Below, one piece after another: positions 49,928-62,532 of a stretch of 64,000 bases of DNA. The first letter of the stretch is position 1. Every line of letters starts with the position of its first letter. The notes beneath the pieces were generated by a model. It searched no databases, was not told where the DNA came from, and saw only the letters and a program-made list of their open reading frames with translations. The DNA is from Kalmusia sp. IMI 367209 (taxonomy: Eukaryota; Ascomycota; Dothideomycetes; Pleosporales; Didymosphaeriaceae): contig JAPEUQ010000002.1 of assembly GCA_027946365.1 (NCBI GenBank), forward strand, positions 3,286,001-3,350,000, given 5' to 3'. The translations under genes were made by a program, and so were the position numbers.

Positions 49928-50652
49928 ACTAGACGACTTTGAACGCCCGTATCCCGGCTGGTCTGGCTCAACCCATGCTTTTTCTCATGTGAATGGCGAG
50001 GTAGAAGGCGCCTCTGGCATTGGTGACACAATTCCAACCCACACCCCTTGCAAGCCAGCGTCGTCTTGTACATGACCCTGCATCCACATTAGACACAGAG
50101 AAATGACCATCACATAAAAGCCCACTTACTTTTGGCAATGCCTGCATGTACTTGGCCTAGGTTGAGCCCATCCGCGATAATGATTGCACGCGGCGGTCAC
50201 CCTGGAGGTCTGTGCTCCAGCACCTTGGGTACCTTGAGTACCTGTAACGTTCATTAGTGAGATACTGATATCCAGACAAAAGGGCGTACCAATATTTGTT
50301 CCGGATTGCCCTCGGCCAGGTTGAGCACCTGTTCCTTGGGTCCCTTGGGTCCCTTGGGTGCCCTGAGTACTTTGAGTACCTGTCATCATCAGTCTGCTTT
50401 CTGAACTTCCCTTGTATTTGACATACCAGTGTTCGTTCCAGATTGACTGGTGCCGGTCTGGCCTAAGTTACGCTGAGGCATTGAGGGCGCACTTTGCTGT
50501 GATGGTGACATAAACGGCGACTCCAAGATCTCGGCGTCCGCTGGAAGCGCTATGCCACCATCTTCGTCGTCAGAGTCCATGCCATAGTCGAAAAGAGGAT
50601 CTCGGGAAGTTTTGGACAGTGACGATGTGTCTTTTAAACCGGTAGGCCTCAT
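49882..50652 (-). CDS. QGT-repeat protein with Cys-rich, putative zinc-binding C-terminus
   Basis: Four exons derived from phase-consistent introns: 50652-50427, 50379-50290, 50241-50130 and 50077-49882, for at least 207 residues. Introns are about 47-52 nt with GTATGT, GTACGC and GTAAGT donors and ACAG/GCAG acceptors. Exon 1 encodes an acidic Ser-rich region (FDYGMDSDDEDGG). Exons 1 to 3 carry runs of Thr-Gln-Gly (TQSTQGTQGTQGTQGTGAQ), and two introns sit at the same place within a Gly codon before TQ, suggesting exon duplication. Exons 3 and 4 form a Cys/His cluster: ACNHYRGW, STCRHCQK, LACKGCGLELCHQCQRR, spacing compatible with two zinc sites. The frame continues about 68 codons upstream of the ATG at 50652 (reads GRLEGGFDINQLWCAQQ) without another ATG, so one more 5' exon is likely. 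No function is assigned. Confidence 0.6.
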
Positions 50653-50922
50653 GATCACGTAGAGGCCTCTGCCGCGTAGTCTGCAGAAGACTCTTTGGCT
50701 TGGGGTGATGGGGTGAGATTGTTGAGCGCACCACAGCTGATTTATATCGAAGCCGCCTTCCAAACGGCCGGGCTTGGCGGGCAAACGATATGGTGGTGAT
50801 GCCACAGTTGAGGCAAAGAGCTCATTCTTGCCCAGATCAAAGGCTATACAAGATCACCAAACGCTCAGCAAAGCGCGCAATACCCAGGAATGAAGGCAGC
50901 CGGGTGCTCACAGGGTCTTTGC

Positions 50923-51303
50923 TTACAGTGGCAGCTTTTGTAATCCTCGAAGCTCTTTCATTACGTCGTTGTATGACTTGAGTGCGGCATCGACATCGGT
51001 ACTGTGCCCTGCAATCTCGCCTGCGAGCACGTAGGCGTCGATGAAGGAAGATGTGGTCCCCTTACCCGTGCTCGAGTCAACCCTGGCATACTCACGGCCT
51101 CCGCGACGTGGCGAGTGACTTTCTCCTTGAATGTAGTTGTAATTAGTGGGTCTTTTATTCTCTTCATCAAATGCTTCTACTAACCAAGTCATACCAAGAG
51201 CTATTCTTGCCGCTTTTAGGTTTGCATGCACTACTGCAGCGAAAGCTGTATTTACTATAGCAAGAACCGGATTCACAGTAGTTAGAGCCTTCTTTACTGC
51301 CAT
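50923..51303 (-). pseudogene. chimeric ORF carrying a 119-bp copy of the FAD monooxygenase gene
   Basis: An ATG-started frame of 126 residues. The first half (begins MAVKKALTTVNPVLAIVN) uses AT-rich codons and is unrecognised. The second half is a near-perfect copy of codons 321-361 of the monooxygenase gene at 59426-60715 (GKGTTSSFIDAYVLAGEIAG, then DVDAALKSYNDVMKE), retained in the same reading frame. The remaining monooxygenase is absent, so this is not a functional enzyme. It sits between a minisatellite and the QGT-repeat gene. It may be a gene fragment captured by ectopic recombination or a mobile element. Expression is unknown. Confidence 0.6.
50952..51070. repeat. 119-bp duplicated segment, copy B
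   Basis: Matches 59635-59753 over 119 bp without gaps, with three differences, all transitions. The homology ends abruptly at both borders (GCTCTTTCATT on one side, CTTACCCGTG on the other). The copies are 8.7 kb apart in direct orientation. Confidence 0.95.
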
Positions 51304-51658
51304 ATGTGAGTTTTTATTATAGCAAGGACCATAACACGTAGATTGTGTATCGCCGCTGCACCCGCAACGGTACTTGCATTAGAGCCGAGAGTCCCAGCCT
51401 TGAAGTGCGCGGTCTGATACGAGCAGCTAAGCAGCGAGAATGCATGAAGAGCACACCGGGATATATATGCCAATGTACTCTTGTCCGACCAGACAACTAG
51501 TCGGGACAGCTCCTCCGGAAGGCTGCTTAATTTCTGTATGATCAAAACGTCCCCTCTTCCGAGCAGCGAACCCTTAAGTATTCAGCCTATCCCCCCTTAA
51601 ATTATCAGCTACTCTTTACCTCTTCGTAGCTTCTTTTAAGCTTTTCCCTACTCTTCCG

Positions 51659-51823
51659 TACTTCTTCTCTACTTCTTCTCTACTTCTTCTCTACTTCTTC
51701 TCTACTTCTTCTCTACTTCTTCTCTACTTCTTCTCTACTTCTTCTCTACTTCTTCTCTACTTCTTCTCTACTTCTTCTCTACTTCTTCTCTACTTCTTCT
51801 CTACTTCTTCTCTACTTCTTCTC
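51659..51823. repeat. 11-nt minisatellite, 15 perfect copies
   Basis: TACTTCTTCTC is repeated 15 times without a mismatch from 51659 to 51823 and is flanked by degenerate versions (TACTCTTCC). One strand is purely pyrimidine apart from one A per unit, so a triplex-prone, strongly strand-asymmetric tract results. Perfect identity suggests recent expansion. Confidence 0.97.
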
Positions 51824-52449
51824 TACTCTTCCTTACTCTTCCTAGTTCTTTAAGTATTTCTAAGTCGGTATATCAACGTTCACGATAGTCCACTAAGAGA
51901 CTTTATGCTTCATTGTGTAGATATTTCGGAGCTCAAAAATCGTTGACATTGGTCGTGTAGCTATTTTCACCACTATTGGGGGTGCATTCACCGCTGCACC
52001 TACACAAGATTAGTAGCTTGGCACCGTTGCGCCTCCATATCGTATACATATTCCTCCCCCAGGGACAAAAGTTTTTTTCTTTGCGCACTGTAAACATGGC
52101 TGAGTCAATCCTAGAGCCATTTAGCGCTAGTCGCCCCCGGAATTTTCGAACGTGCTCAGGTCGAGTTCTCCACGCACGGAGATTACGCTTATTCGGACTT
52201 CACCACCCAGCCACAACTCCGAAGGATCACTACGCTGTTTCAAAACATGATGGCACAACCGCAAAGTTGATGAAAATAAACTCGTACGTAATAATAAAAT
52301 TATGGACATTGAAGTTTTGCCCCCTGGGCATGCCAAGAAGAAGCTTTGAAGAACGTAATCTGTGAATGATAGCACCCAACCTATCTACCCGTAGCGCCAA
52401 ACAATGATGATGTATGCAACGCTATTCCAATTCCCGTTTCATATAATGT
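51824..52449. other. intergenic 3' flank of the repeat-protein gene
   Basis: AT-rich spacer with no supported gene. The frame 51976-52365 (plus) has no motif. Confidence 0.45.
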
Positions 52450-54975
<2,526 letters not shown>

Positions 54976-56052
54976 GTTGTTAAAAGTGCAGCCAGGTAGG
55001 ACTCAACAATGGTAAGAACATGCACGAAACTTGCAAGTGCAAACAATCAAGAGAGAAAGAAAAAAAGAGTGAACACGACCAAATCGGTCAAATGAGTGAC
55101 AGAAAAGAAGGAACGAATGAAGACAGCCAAGTGCTTGGAAATGGATAAGCAAGAGCGAGCATATATAAGGATAGGAAATTGGCGGCGACACACTCGATCC
55201 TGGCCGATGGTAGGCCTGAATCGGAGTAGTGCTTCGCCTCCGGAGTGAGATTTGGCCCTACGGAGAATGTTTCGACGTTTCAAGGTCGCGGCTACTAGCG
55301 AAACACAATGTAGCATTGCGTAGAGTAGGCACATGGGGCAATGAGGATTCTAGTGCCCCACTGCTTTTCAAAACTCCGGTCGCACGTCGCATTGTTGATG
55401 ACTCCATATATACCGTAACCACCTTCGAGGCCAAGTCAGCGGAGAGGGCAGTGGGCTGCTTGTGTGCAGCCAACAAGTCTTACCGACATAGCCCGAGACT
55501 ATACGGCAACATAACAGAGGAGAGTAGAGACAGCATTGTGTGCGAGATGCAAGATGAAAGCAGGTAGCATGTGTTGTGATGGAGATTTGATGGGTGTCGC
55601 AGTATCCGGGCGCCACAGGGGTCGAACGGAGATCAAAATGCGGTAACCGTAATAGGCAAGCGCATTTGCCTTCTGCGAGAAACTCTCACGGCAACCATGC
55701 TCTTCTCTCGTCATTCGTCGTGCGATCAGCACCTAACGGTGTATGCATTGCCTGGTTGATAAACACCGATTCTGCTTCTTCGTTCTTGGTCCATTATGCA
55801 CGTTTCAACGTGAGTGTTTCTTCTGGTCTCTCACGCTTCAACCATCCCAGGTACACCATAGAACTCCGCGTCCGACGCTATAATGCTACAGTCCCGACTC
55901 GGGACGCTTTGACGTTTGGCCCGTCTTCTCACCTGCCTGTATCATGTCACCGCTGGTCTAATCAAATCAAACCAAAACGATCATTTGAGTTACCCCAGGA
56001 TACATCTTGTACGCAAGGGCGATCTCCGAGCCTTTTTTCTGTACATGTTCAA
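54976..56052. other. intergenic, promoter of the repeat-protein gene
   Basis: Contains the upstream region of the minus-strand secreted repeat protein with a TATA-like box. No gene is seen; frames such as 55229-55567 and 55594-56058 lack motifs. Confidence 0.5.
55161..55167 (-). promoter_or_regulatory. TATA-like box of the secreted repeat-protein gene
   Basis: On the minus strand the sequence reads TATATAT, 186 bp upstream of the ATG at 54975. It is the only TATA-like site seen in this promoter. Confidence 0.4.
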
Positions 56053-57073
56053 CTATGACGGCAGCTCATGACATTGCTCTTGCTGGCTGTATATCTCTTT
56101 AGGCCCTTCTTCAGCGCTCGCTTCTGCCATGTTATTCGCTTCTGCATCGAGTTCTGTAGGGGCTGCAGATACATTCAGGTCGTGCATACGCCTCTTTCTT
56201 TGCCTGAGGAGCAACCATCCAAGTACTGCTGCAGTAAAAACAGCAACTGGTACTCCGACACCAATCCCGGCTTTTGCGCCTGTTGAAATACCTCCTGAAG
56301 CGTCTAATGATTGCGAGCTTGTGGGTATCGGTGTTGGTGCAGGACTGATAGATTCGGCTGCCGATGTAGATGTTTCTCTTGCAGCTAAGGATAGCATTGC
56401 TTCGTCTGATTTCTGCCATAAGATTACAATCCCATCACCTAATACAATCGACGGTGCAGGATAAGCATGAGTGTCCGTCGATACTGAACCGAGATCCCAC
56501 TTGCCGGCGTCAGTCATCCTAGGAAAATAATACGAGACGACTTCGCCTTGAGTGAATGGCGCTGTGGAGCATCTATGACCATGCCCAGATGGGTACATAG
56601 AAGCGTAGCCCCTAATGTTGTCAACCTCCCGTTGAAACTGTTCTCTTTAGGTCATACACACGAGGGGCAACATAACGCTGCCGATGTATCGAGACCGAGC
56701 GACATATCGGCAAAAAGTCCTCGGAGCGTTTCCGTGAATGTCTGAACCTGATTCCATCCTTTAGGACATATCGCAGGACTGTCTGTGATCACAGTCAGCT
56801 CGACACATGAAGCAAGCTTAGGGGCTTCGAACAATAGTATAGGCCCCAGTTTAGAGAGTCGAGGGAGCGCGCATTTCCTGTAGGAAAGCATGACAGGTCA
56901 GAGTAGTGGTTTTGGCCTAAATGCCCAAAGTAAAATGTGTCGTGTTGAGGATCTAAAGTGCGTGTGGCAAGACATGATGATGGCTGAGTGAATAATGTTG
57001 TCACTGGGCCACGGTTTCGATCTTCAATCTCCTTTGGTGCGATGATGACTCGTCGAGATGATGTGCTTGCCAT
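56053..57073 (-). CDS. single-pass membrane protein with CCPSGY extracellular motif, uncertain model
   Basis: The C-terminal exon (about 56610-56053) carries a Ser/Thr/Pro-rich stalk, a transmembrane helix (GIGVGVPVAVFTAAVLGWLL) and a basic RQRKRRM stop-transfer followed by an acidic cytosolic tail. The preceding exon ends CCPS and joins GYASMYPSGHGHRC through a GTGTGT...CATTAG intron, producing the CCPSGY motif common in ascomycete cell-surface proteins of this layout. The N-terminal part from ATG 57073 (RGPVTTLFTQPSSCLATRT, DLSCFPTG) also fits, but it is in another frame than the downstream ICPKGW part, and no intron bridges them. The gene therefore shows an apparent one-base frame break between about 56800 and 56890. 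No classical N-terminal signal peptide is obvious. Function is unknown. Confidence 0.5.
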
Positions 57074-57884
57074 ACTGAGATGGAAAATGCGGTCGTGCTT
57101 AGGATGAATCCACAAGGGACTAGGCGAGCTCAAAAGGTCTTCTAAGAGTGCTTACTGTGACACATAGGCATTATTTTAACAATAGCTAGCTGCATACCTA
57201 GGCGTTTCTAGATCTAACCGACCTACTTCGTTGGGGCGATTGGGAGGCTGATTGTGGTACAGCTCGGCGATGGTATGATTGCACAACAGCCAGCTTGTCA
57301 GACTGGGCTGAAGATTTGCAGTAGGGAGGTAGGAAATTTGGACAATGCATATACTTGTGTCTGTATCATTGACCGTGTTGCCTCCAGCTATACTTTACAA
57401 AGGCAGATTAAGGCAGGTTTGGCTGTGTAGGCTGGCACGTGGCTGCGAATGCATGGTAAGCCAGTGTTGATATATGTGCATCGAGCAACGCATTCAATCT
57501 AATCTAAATAATCAAATCTTTGTAGAGTACTTCACAATACTTTATGGTGGTAGTTTCGAAGAGCTATCATAAGGTGAATTTGGTTAGATTCTTGGCGTGA
57601 CGCAACAGCTCGTCGGACCCCCGAGCCGATTTTTTGACGCGGCAGCCTGTGGGAAGCTCTGGTGGGGTCACCCAATTGTTATGCGCCCACGACTTTATAA
57701 CCCACTCCACTCCATCTCAGCGGTCACGCTCAATCTTGTACACCCTCTCCGCACGTCAAGTCGCGCACGTGTCACCATAGGTCGCAAACATAAACCCCAC
57801 CGCCAGCAGCTCCAGCAGGGCAAGGGCTGGCGCAACGCAGAGAAGGGTCGTAACAAAGATAGAGGCAGAGCACGACGCAACAAA
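57074..57884. other. intergenic between membrane-protein gene and sirtuin
   Basis: Holds the two divergent promoters. The sirtuin frame is open upstream from about 57597 with an in-frame ATG near 57680, but the family N-terminus starts at 57885. Confidence 0.5.
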
Positions 57885-59135
57885 ATGGGGCAAGATGAGT
57901 CGCGTATCGTGGACGAGAACACGCCGCCGCAAACGCTCGAGAGTCGCACGTTGGAGGCTGTCGCCAAATACATCAGGGATGGACAGGCGCGACGCATCGT
58001 CGTCATGGTAGGCGCGTTGCAGTCGCTCAATGTTCATATATGCTGACTCTTTACTTAGACAGGAGCAGGCATCAGCACGTCGGCTGGTATACCAGACTTT
58101 CGATCGCCAGACACAGGTCTTTACGCAAACCTCGCTCGCCTCAACCTGCCCTATGCCGAAGCCGTCTTCGATATTAGCTACTTTCGCGGAAATCCCCTTC
58201 CATTTTACACTCTCGCCCAAGAGCTATACCCCGGCAACTACCGACCAACCATCACACACTCATTTATACACCTGTTACATCAGAAAGGGCTGCTGCTGAA
58301 GCTTTTCACCCAGAATATTGACTGTCTTGAGCGCGAGGCAGGTGTGCCTGGCGACAAGATTGTGGAGGCCCATGGCAGCTTTGCGCGACAGAGCTGCATC
58401 GATTGCAAGAAGCCCTATCCCGAAGACCTGATGAAGACGGCCATTCGCGAAAAGAGGGTTCCAACGTGCCTCGACGAAAAGTGTGGCGGTCTTGTGAAGC
58501 CCGAGATTGTCTTCTTTGGCGAGCAACTACCTGCGGAATTCTTCGAGAATCGCGCTCTGCCTGCCGAGGCTGATTTGGCCATAGTCATGGGCACCAGTCT
58601 GAGTGTCCAACCTTTCGCGTCCTTGCCGGGTTTTTGTGGCGACGGTACACCCAGGGTCTTGATAAACCAAGAGCAAGTTGGAAACTTGGGTTCGAGGGCA
58701 GATGATGTGCTTCTGCTGGAGGATTGTGATACCGGTGTCAAGAAGTTAGCAGAGGCGTGCGGTTGGCTTGAAGAACTGGAGAACTTGTGGTCCGAGACAG
58801 CGCGCCCAGGCCAGGTAGAGCAGGAAAAGAAGGCAGATGAGCCTAAGAAGAGCCGCGACGAGCAGCTGCAAGATGAAGTCGACAAGCTCACAAGGGAGGT
58901 CGAAGAGAATTTGAGGCTCACTCAGGAGCAACATACGTGGCTTGACAACCATGTCGACAACAAATTTGCGAAGAAACAAGACGACGAACTGAGTGACGGC
59001 CCGACAGCACCAGTTACCCCTGGACGTTTGACAAACGGGAAATTAGACGCATCAGATATAGAGACTAGTGGACGCGAGTCGGGCGGTGGGCTGCGTCATG
59101 TCTTTCCTTGGTTGGACAAAAAGTCTTCGCTTTAA
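57885..59135 (+). CDS. HST2: class I sirtuin, NAD-dependent protein deacetylase (Hst2-like)
   Basis: Removes acetyl groups from histones and other proteins, consuming NAD+. Two exons, 57885-58007 and 58059-59135, with a 51-nt phase-0 intron (GTAGGC donor, CTTAG acceptor), give 399 residues. Signatures: TGAGISTSAGIPDFRSPDTG (NAD pocket, residues 42-61), TQNIDCLER, the catalytic His146 in VEAHGS, a zinc site Cys154/157/178/183 (CIDC ... CLDEKC), FFGEQLP, MGTSLSVQPFA and LINQE. The C-terminal extension is charged and coiled-coil-like (DEVDKLTREVEENLRLTQEQ). The start was placed at MGQDES, the common Hst2-type N-terminus, although the frame is open further upstream. It is convergent with the monooxygenase gene. 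Confidence 0.93.
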
Positions 59136-59425
59136 AGGCCAAGGCTGGGTAGACAAAAGGCGTTGAGACGGGTTTCTTATATGACATATTGGATCTCGGG
59201 AGTAGATATGATACCAGGTTTCTCACGATAACAATCAAAGGCACGGCTAATGGTTGTACTTCATACATAAAATATATCGTTAGGTAAGGGTTACCTCAAG
59301 ATTGAGTGGAAATTCGCTTGGTCTGTATCAAACGCCGTTTCTTGTGTGCTCTTGTGGGGTATAGTTGCCATTAATACAGATGTGAAGGTAATCGCGCGCA
59401 ACATTCAAACTTGACGAGAACCGTA

Positions 59426-60715
59426 TCACGCCGCTAGCTTGAGCTCAGGGTACTCCGGCAAGGGCCACGCCTCCAGGCCAGTCTTCTCTTTTTTCTCTGG
59501 CATCAACTTCATGGCCAGCTTGTCAAGTTTCAGTGTAGACGCCGCCCAGATACTATTCCGGATGAGCCACACGGCCAACGGCGAGGAAGGCAATTTCGAA
59601 ATTCCGGAACCGATTTCTTGACACAGGTCGACAGGCTCTTTCATTACGTCGTTGTATGACTTGAGTGCGGCGTCGACATCGGTACTGTGCCTTGCAATCT
59701 CGCCTGCGAGCACGTAGGCGCCGATGAAGGAAGATGTGGTCCCCTTACCCGTGAGTACGCTTGGACAATATCCCGCGTCGCCGACCAGAACTACGCGGCC
59801 TTTGTACAGCGCCGGCAGCTTGATCTGCGCCAGCTGGTGAGTGTAGAAATCGTTCGCTTTCTGCATACCTGCGAGGAATCGGTCGGTCTCCCAGCCTGCA
59901 CCCTTGAACGTTTCCGTCCAGGCTTCTTTCTGCTCCGCAGTCGTCTTCTTATACGCCTCCTTGATCTTCTCCATGTTGTGGTTGGTGAAGAAGTAGATTT
60001 GCGTCTCGGGACGATCGCCATTCCTCAGCATAATCGCACGACTACGCGGCGCAAAGAATATCTTCGCAAGCGAGCTATCGCTTCCGCCCCTCGGAATGTT
60101 GAAGTATGCAACCTGGAATCCCAGCTCCTTGAACGACTCCTTACTGACCTCCTCACCAAACGCCTGCCGTCTCGTCCGCGAATTTTGCCCATCAGCACCC
60201 ACGACCAGATCGAAGCGTCTCTCCTGCCCATTCTCGAACGTGACGTCCACCCCGTCGTTCCTCTGCACCAACCCCTTGATTGCTGTCCCAAACTCGTACT
60301 GCAAGCCGCCTTCCTTGACGCCCTTCGCCTCCAACGCCTTCCTCTCACTTAACCCATACTCGTACAACACCCTCACCATATCGCCCCTCATGATCTCAAT
60401 CTCGTTCGTCAATCCCATGCTCCCCTCGGTCCTCGCATCCGTCTTGACCCCGAAGTGCGCCAGCCGCTCACCCTTTGCGCCCACGACTTCATGTCCCGTT
60501 TCAAGGACGCGGTGCTTGCGCATTTCTTCCAAGAGACCCATTTTGCGCATAAGGGGCGTGCCTTGGGCTTTGAAGTCGAGCTGCAGGCCAGCGGCGCGCA
60601 GCGCAGGCGCGCGCTCGATGATGGTGATGTTGTGGGCTGGATTAGACCGTTGGAGAAGGGCCGCAAGGGTAGGGCCGCAGACGCCGGCGCCGACAATGAG
60701 GATGTTGAGGGGCAT
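59426..60715 (-). CDS. FAD-dependent monooxygenase (UbiH/TetX-like)
   Basis: A single-exon gene of 429 residues. The Rossmann motif ILIVGAGVCGPTLAALLQ lies at residues 5-22, the DG motif LVVGADGQNSRTR near 170-182, and the GD motif VVLVGDAGYCPSVLTGKGTT at 308-327, all standard for aromatic-ring hydroxylase-like flavoproteins of class A. Such enzymes use NAD(P)H and O2 to hydroxylate small molecules; the substrate is unknown. The frame starts at the ATG at 60715 directly before the FAD motif; upstream there is only a TTG-initiated extension. Codons 321-361 are duplicated in a chimeric ORF at 50952-51070. Confidence 0.9.
   Translation of the reverse strand: MPLNILIVGAGVCGPTLAALLQRSNPAHNITIIERAPALRAAGLQLDFKAQGTPLMRKMGLLEEMRKHRVLETGHEVVGAKGERLAHFGVKTDARTEGSMGLTNEIEIMRGDMVRVLYEYGLSERKALEAKGVKEGGLQYEFGTAIKGLVQRNDGVDVTFENGQERRFDLVVGADGQNSRTRRQAFGEEVSKESFKELGFQVAYFNIPRGGSDSSLAKIFFAPRSRAIMLRNGDRPETQIYFFTNHNMEKIKEAYKKTTAEQKEAWTETFKGAGWETDRFLAGMQKANDFYTHQLAQIKLPALYKGRVVLVGDAGYCPSVLTGKGTTSSFIGAYVLAGEIARHSTDVDAALKSYNDVMKEPVDLCQEIGSGISKLPSSPLAVWLIRNSIWAASTLKLDKLAMKLMPEKKEKTGLEAWPLPEYPELKLAA
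59635..59753. repeat. 119-bp duplicated segment, copy A (within the monooxygenase gene)
   Basis: Source-like copy of the segment found at 50952-51070; 116 of 119 positions are identical. Confidence 0.95.
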
Positions 60716-61989
60716 TATTACGGTCGGTGCGGTAAAGGGGTAATTGTATTGTTCTCTGGCAGTGATGTGAGGCCGTATAGGCAAGCTTGTGTAACTATGC
60801 GTGAAATAGTCGCAACCGAAGTGAAACCTCTATAAAAGAAATGGAAAATAGAAGTATTATTCGGTGAGTCATAACTTCATTAATCAAGCAGGCTACAACG
60901 AAACTTTATCTCTTAGCAAGCAAGGCGGATATGCATGTGTATACATATTACCATGCGCGTCTTAGCCGACTTCTCCGTATTTGGGGGCTTTAAGTCCGAC
61001 GACATCGCCGCTCCGGTGGTGCTCCGCAGCGCCGCAGTCGCGCCGCAACACCACATATATGCCTCTATGGAGGAAAAGGTCAATAGGATTTCACGGGACG
61101 GTGTATCGACTTCGGAATGTCGGAGGCGATCAAGCTCCGATTCAGCTGTCCAGCAAGATCAATTTATTTGAAGAGTCGACTTTTCGTCTTCCGGAACTCT
61201 CAATCAGCTGCCAACTGTGAATGCGATGGTCCTGGTGACTATGCCACATTGCAGGGACAGGGGAATCGGGACCGATTAGGCAAGACGGGCATGGCGAACA
61301 ATCCCCACAGATCAAGGATATCAAATGCCGATAGCGGCACGAATTGCTCACGTCGTGCATATGGCACAGCAGCATCATCTTCCAGTATATGCCGTTCGAT
61401 ACTTGACTAGAGTCGCTGCTGCAAGTCAACGGTACGATAAAGGGTCGTGGGGTGAGTAACAGCTGAAAGACAGAGCGGAAGTCTCACTGGTCGGACTCGT
61501 TTCGAACAACTCAAGCACTGTGGTAACCAAGGAATTCAAGGGCGCCAGCTCCATATGCTCGGCGTGTATGCGTATTGAACAAAGAGTCGCGCACTTTGAC
61601 TTGCCTTTCCATAAAGTCTTCATCCACGAATGGCGAATTACTACCTTATGATTAATATCTCATTTGCTTCTCAAGCACTCATAATTCTAGTTCACTATGT
61701 TTGATGCAGGATCCTCATCGACATGTCATTCGCTCTTTGCGAATATGAGAAGCCATTCCAAGAACTCTTACGCGTTGTAAACATAGATCGCCACCTATCA
61801 ATTGAGTGTATGCCCATGTAAGTAGTGACTCGATCCTAAAATGCCTAGATCATGTGTAGACATCCGGTTCAGGGATGGCCTTCACTATGTGTTCACTCCA
61901 TTGCGACGCGCAATGAAACAACTTCGTGTGGCACTGAGACATGGGCAAAGGAATATTCGAAAACAGAGAGATCGGACCAGTCGCTTTTA
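60716..61989. other. gene-poor region, no gene recognised
   Basis: Contains the monooxygenase promoter and then AT-richer sequence with short unsupported frames (61117-61410, 61841-62068). The last of these reads into the left arm of the fold-back and contains HGHLDLL, a sequence loosely reminiscent of an ankyrin repeat. Confidence 0.45.
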
Positions 61990-62532
61990 TGATATTGTTA
62001 GCCATGGGCATCTAGATCTTCTTGCAAAGGTATCCTATGATGTTTCAAGTACAAAGTACATTTGGTAGGGCGTGTTAGAGAAGACAAGTGCGCATTCGGT
62101 AGCTATTCATACATCTGCAAGGTTGGTAATTGCCTAATAGAAACGTAGTGCGAGGCGTTTCATGAGTATCACGATGCCGAGTAAATTAGCCCGGTGAAGT
62201 AGCATGAGCAAAGTGGCCATTCAAGATAGACACTGAAAAATCGTTTGCACTCGTCGAACATCTCGAAGGTGTCGGTCGGGAACGTGTATAAACTGAATTT
62301 TTGTTTCAGAGTGTCGTTGTCTCCAGAACGAGTGCTTTCAACCGGCGTTCTAGGCCCGGGATGGGATCAAAAACGCAGCGGATATGGTTATAAACAGTGC
62401 ACCTCGCGCATATAAAGATAGCTTCCGAATGCGCACTTGTTTTCTCTAACACGCCCTACCAAATGTACTTTGTACTTGAAACATCATAGGATACCTCTGC
62501 GAGAAGATCCAGATGCCCATGGCTAAAAATAT
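61990..62532. repeat. 543-bp fold-back element with 116-bp inverted arms (MITE-like)
   Basis: 61990-62105 is the reverse complement of 62417-62532 over 116 bp without gaps and with six mismatches, four of them transitions; the loop is 311 bp. The arms contain the palindromic-partner sequence TAGGGCGTGTTAGAG. No target-site duplication is evident at the outer ends and no transposase is present. Both arms read SHGHLDLLAxVSYDVSSTKY in one frame, so the arms could be an inverted duplication of coding DNA rather than transposon termini. Confidence 0.85.
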
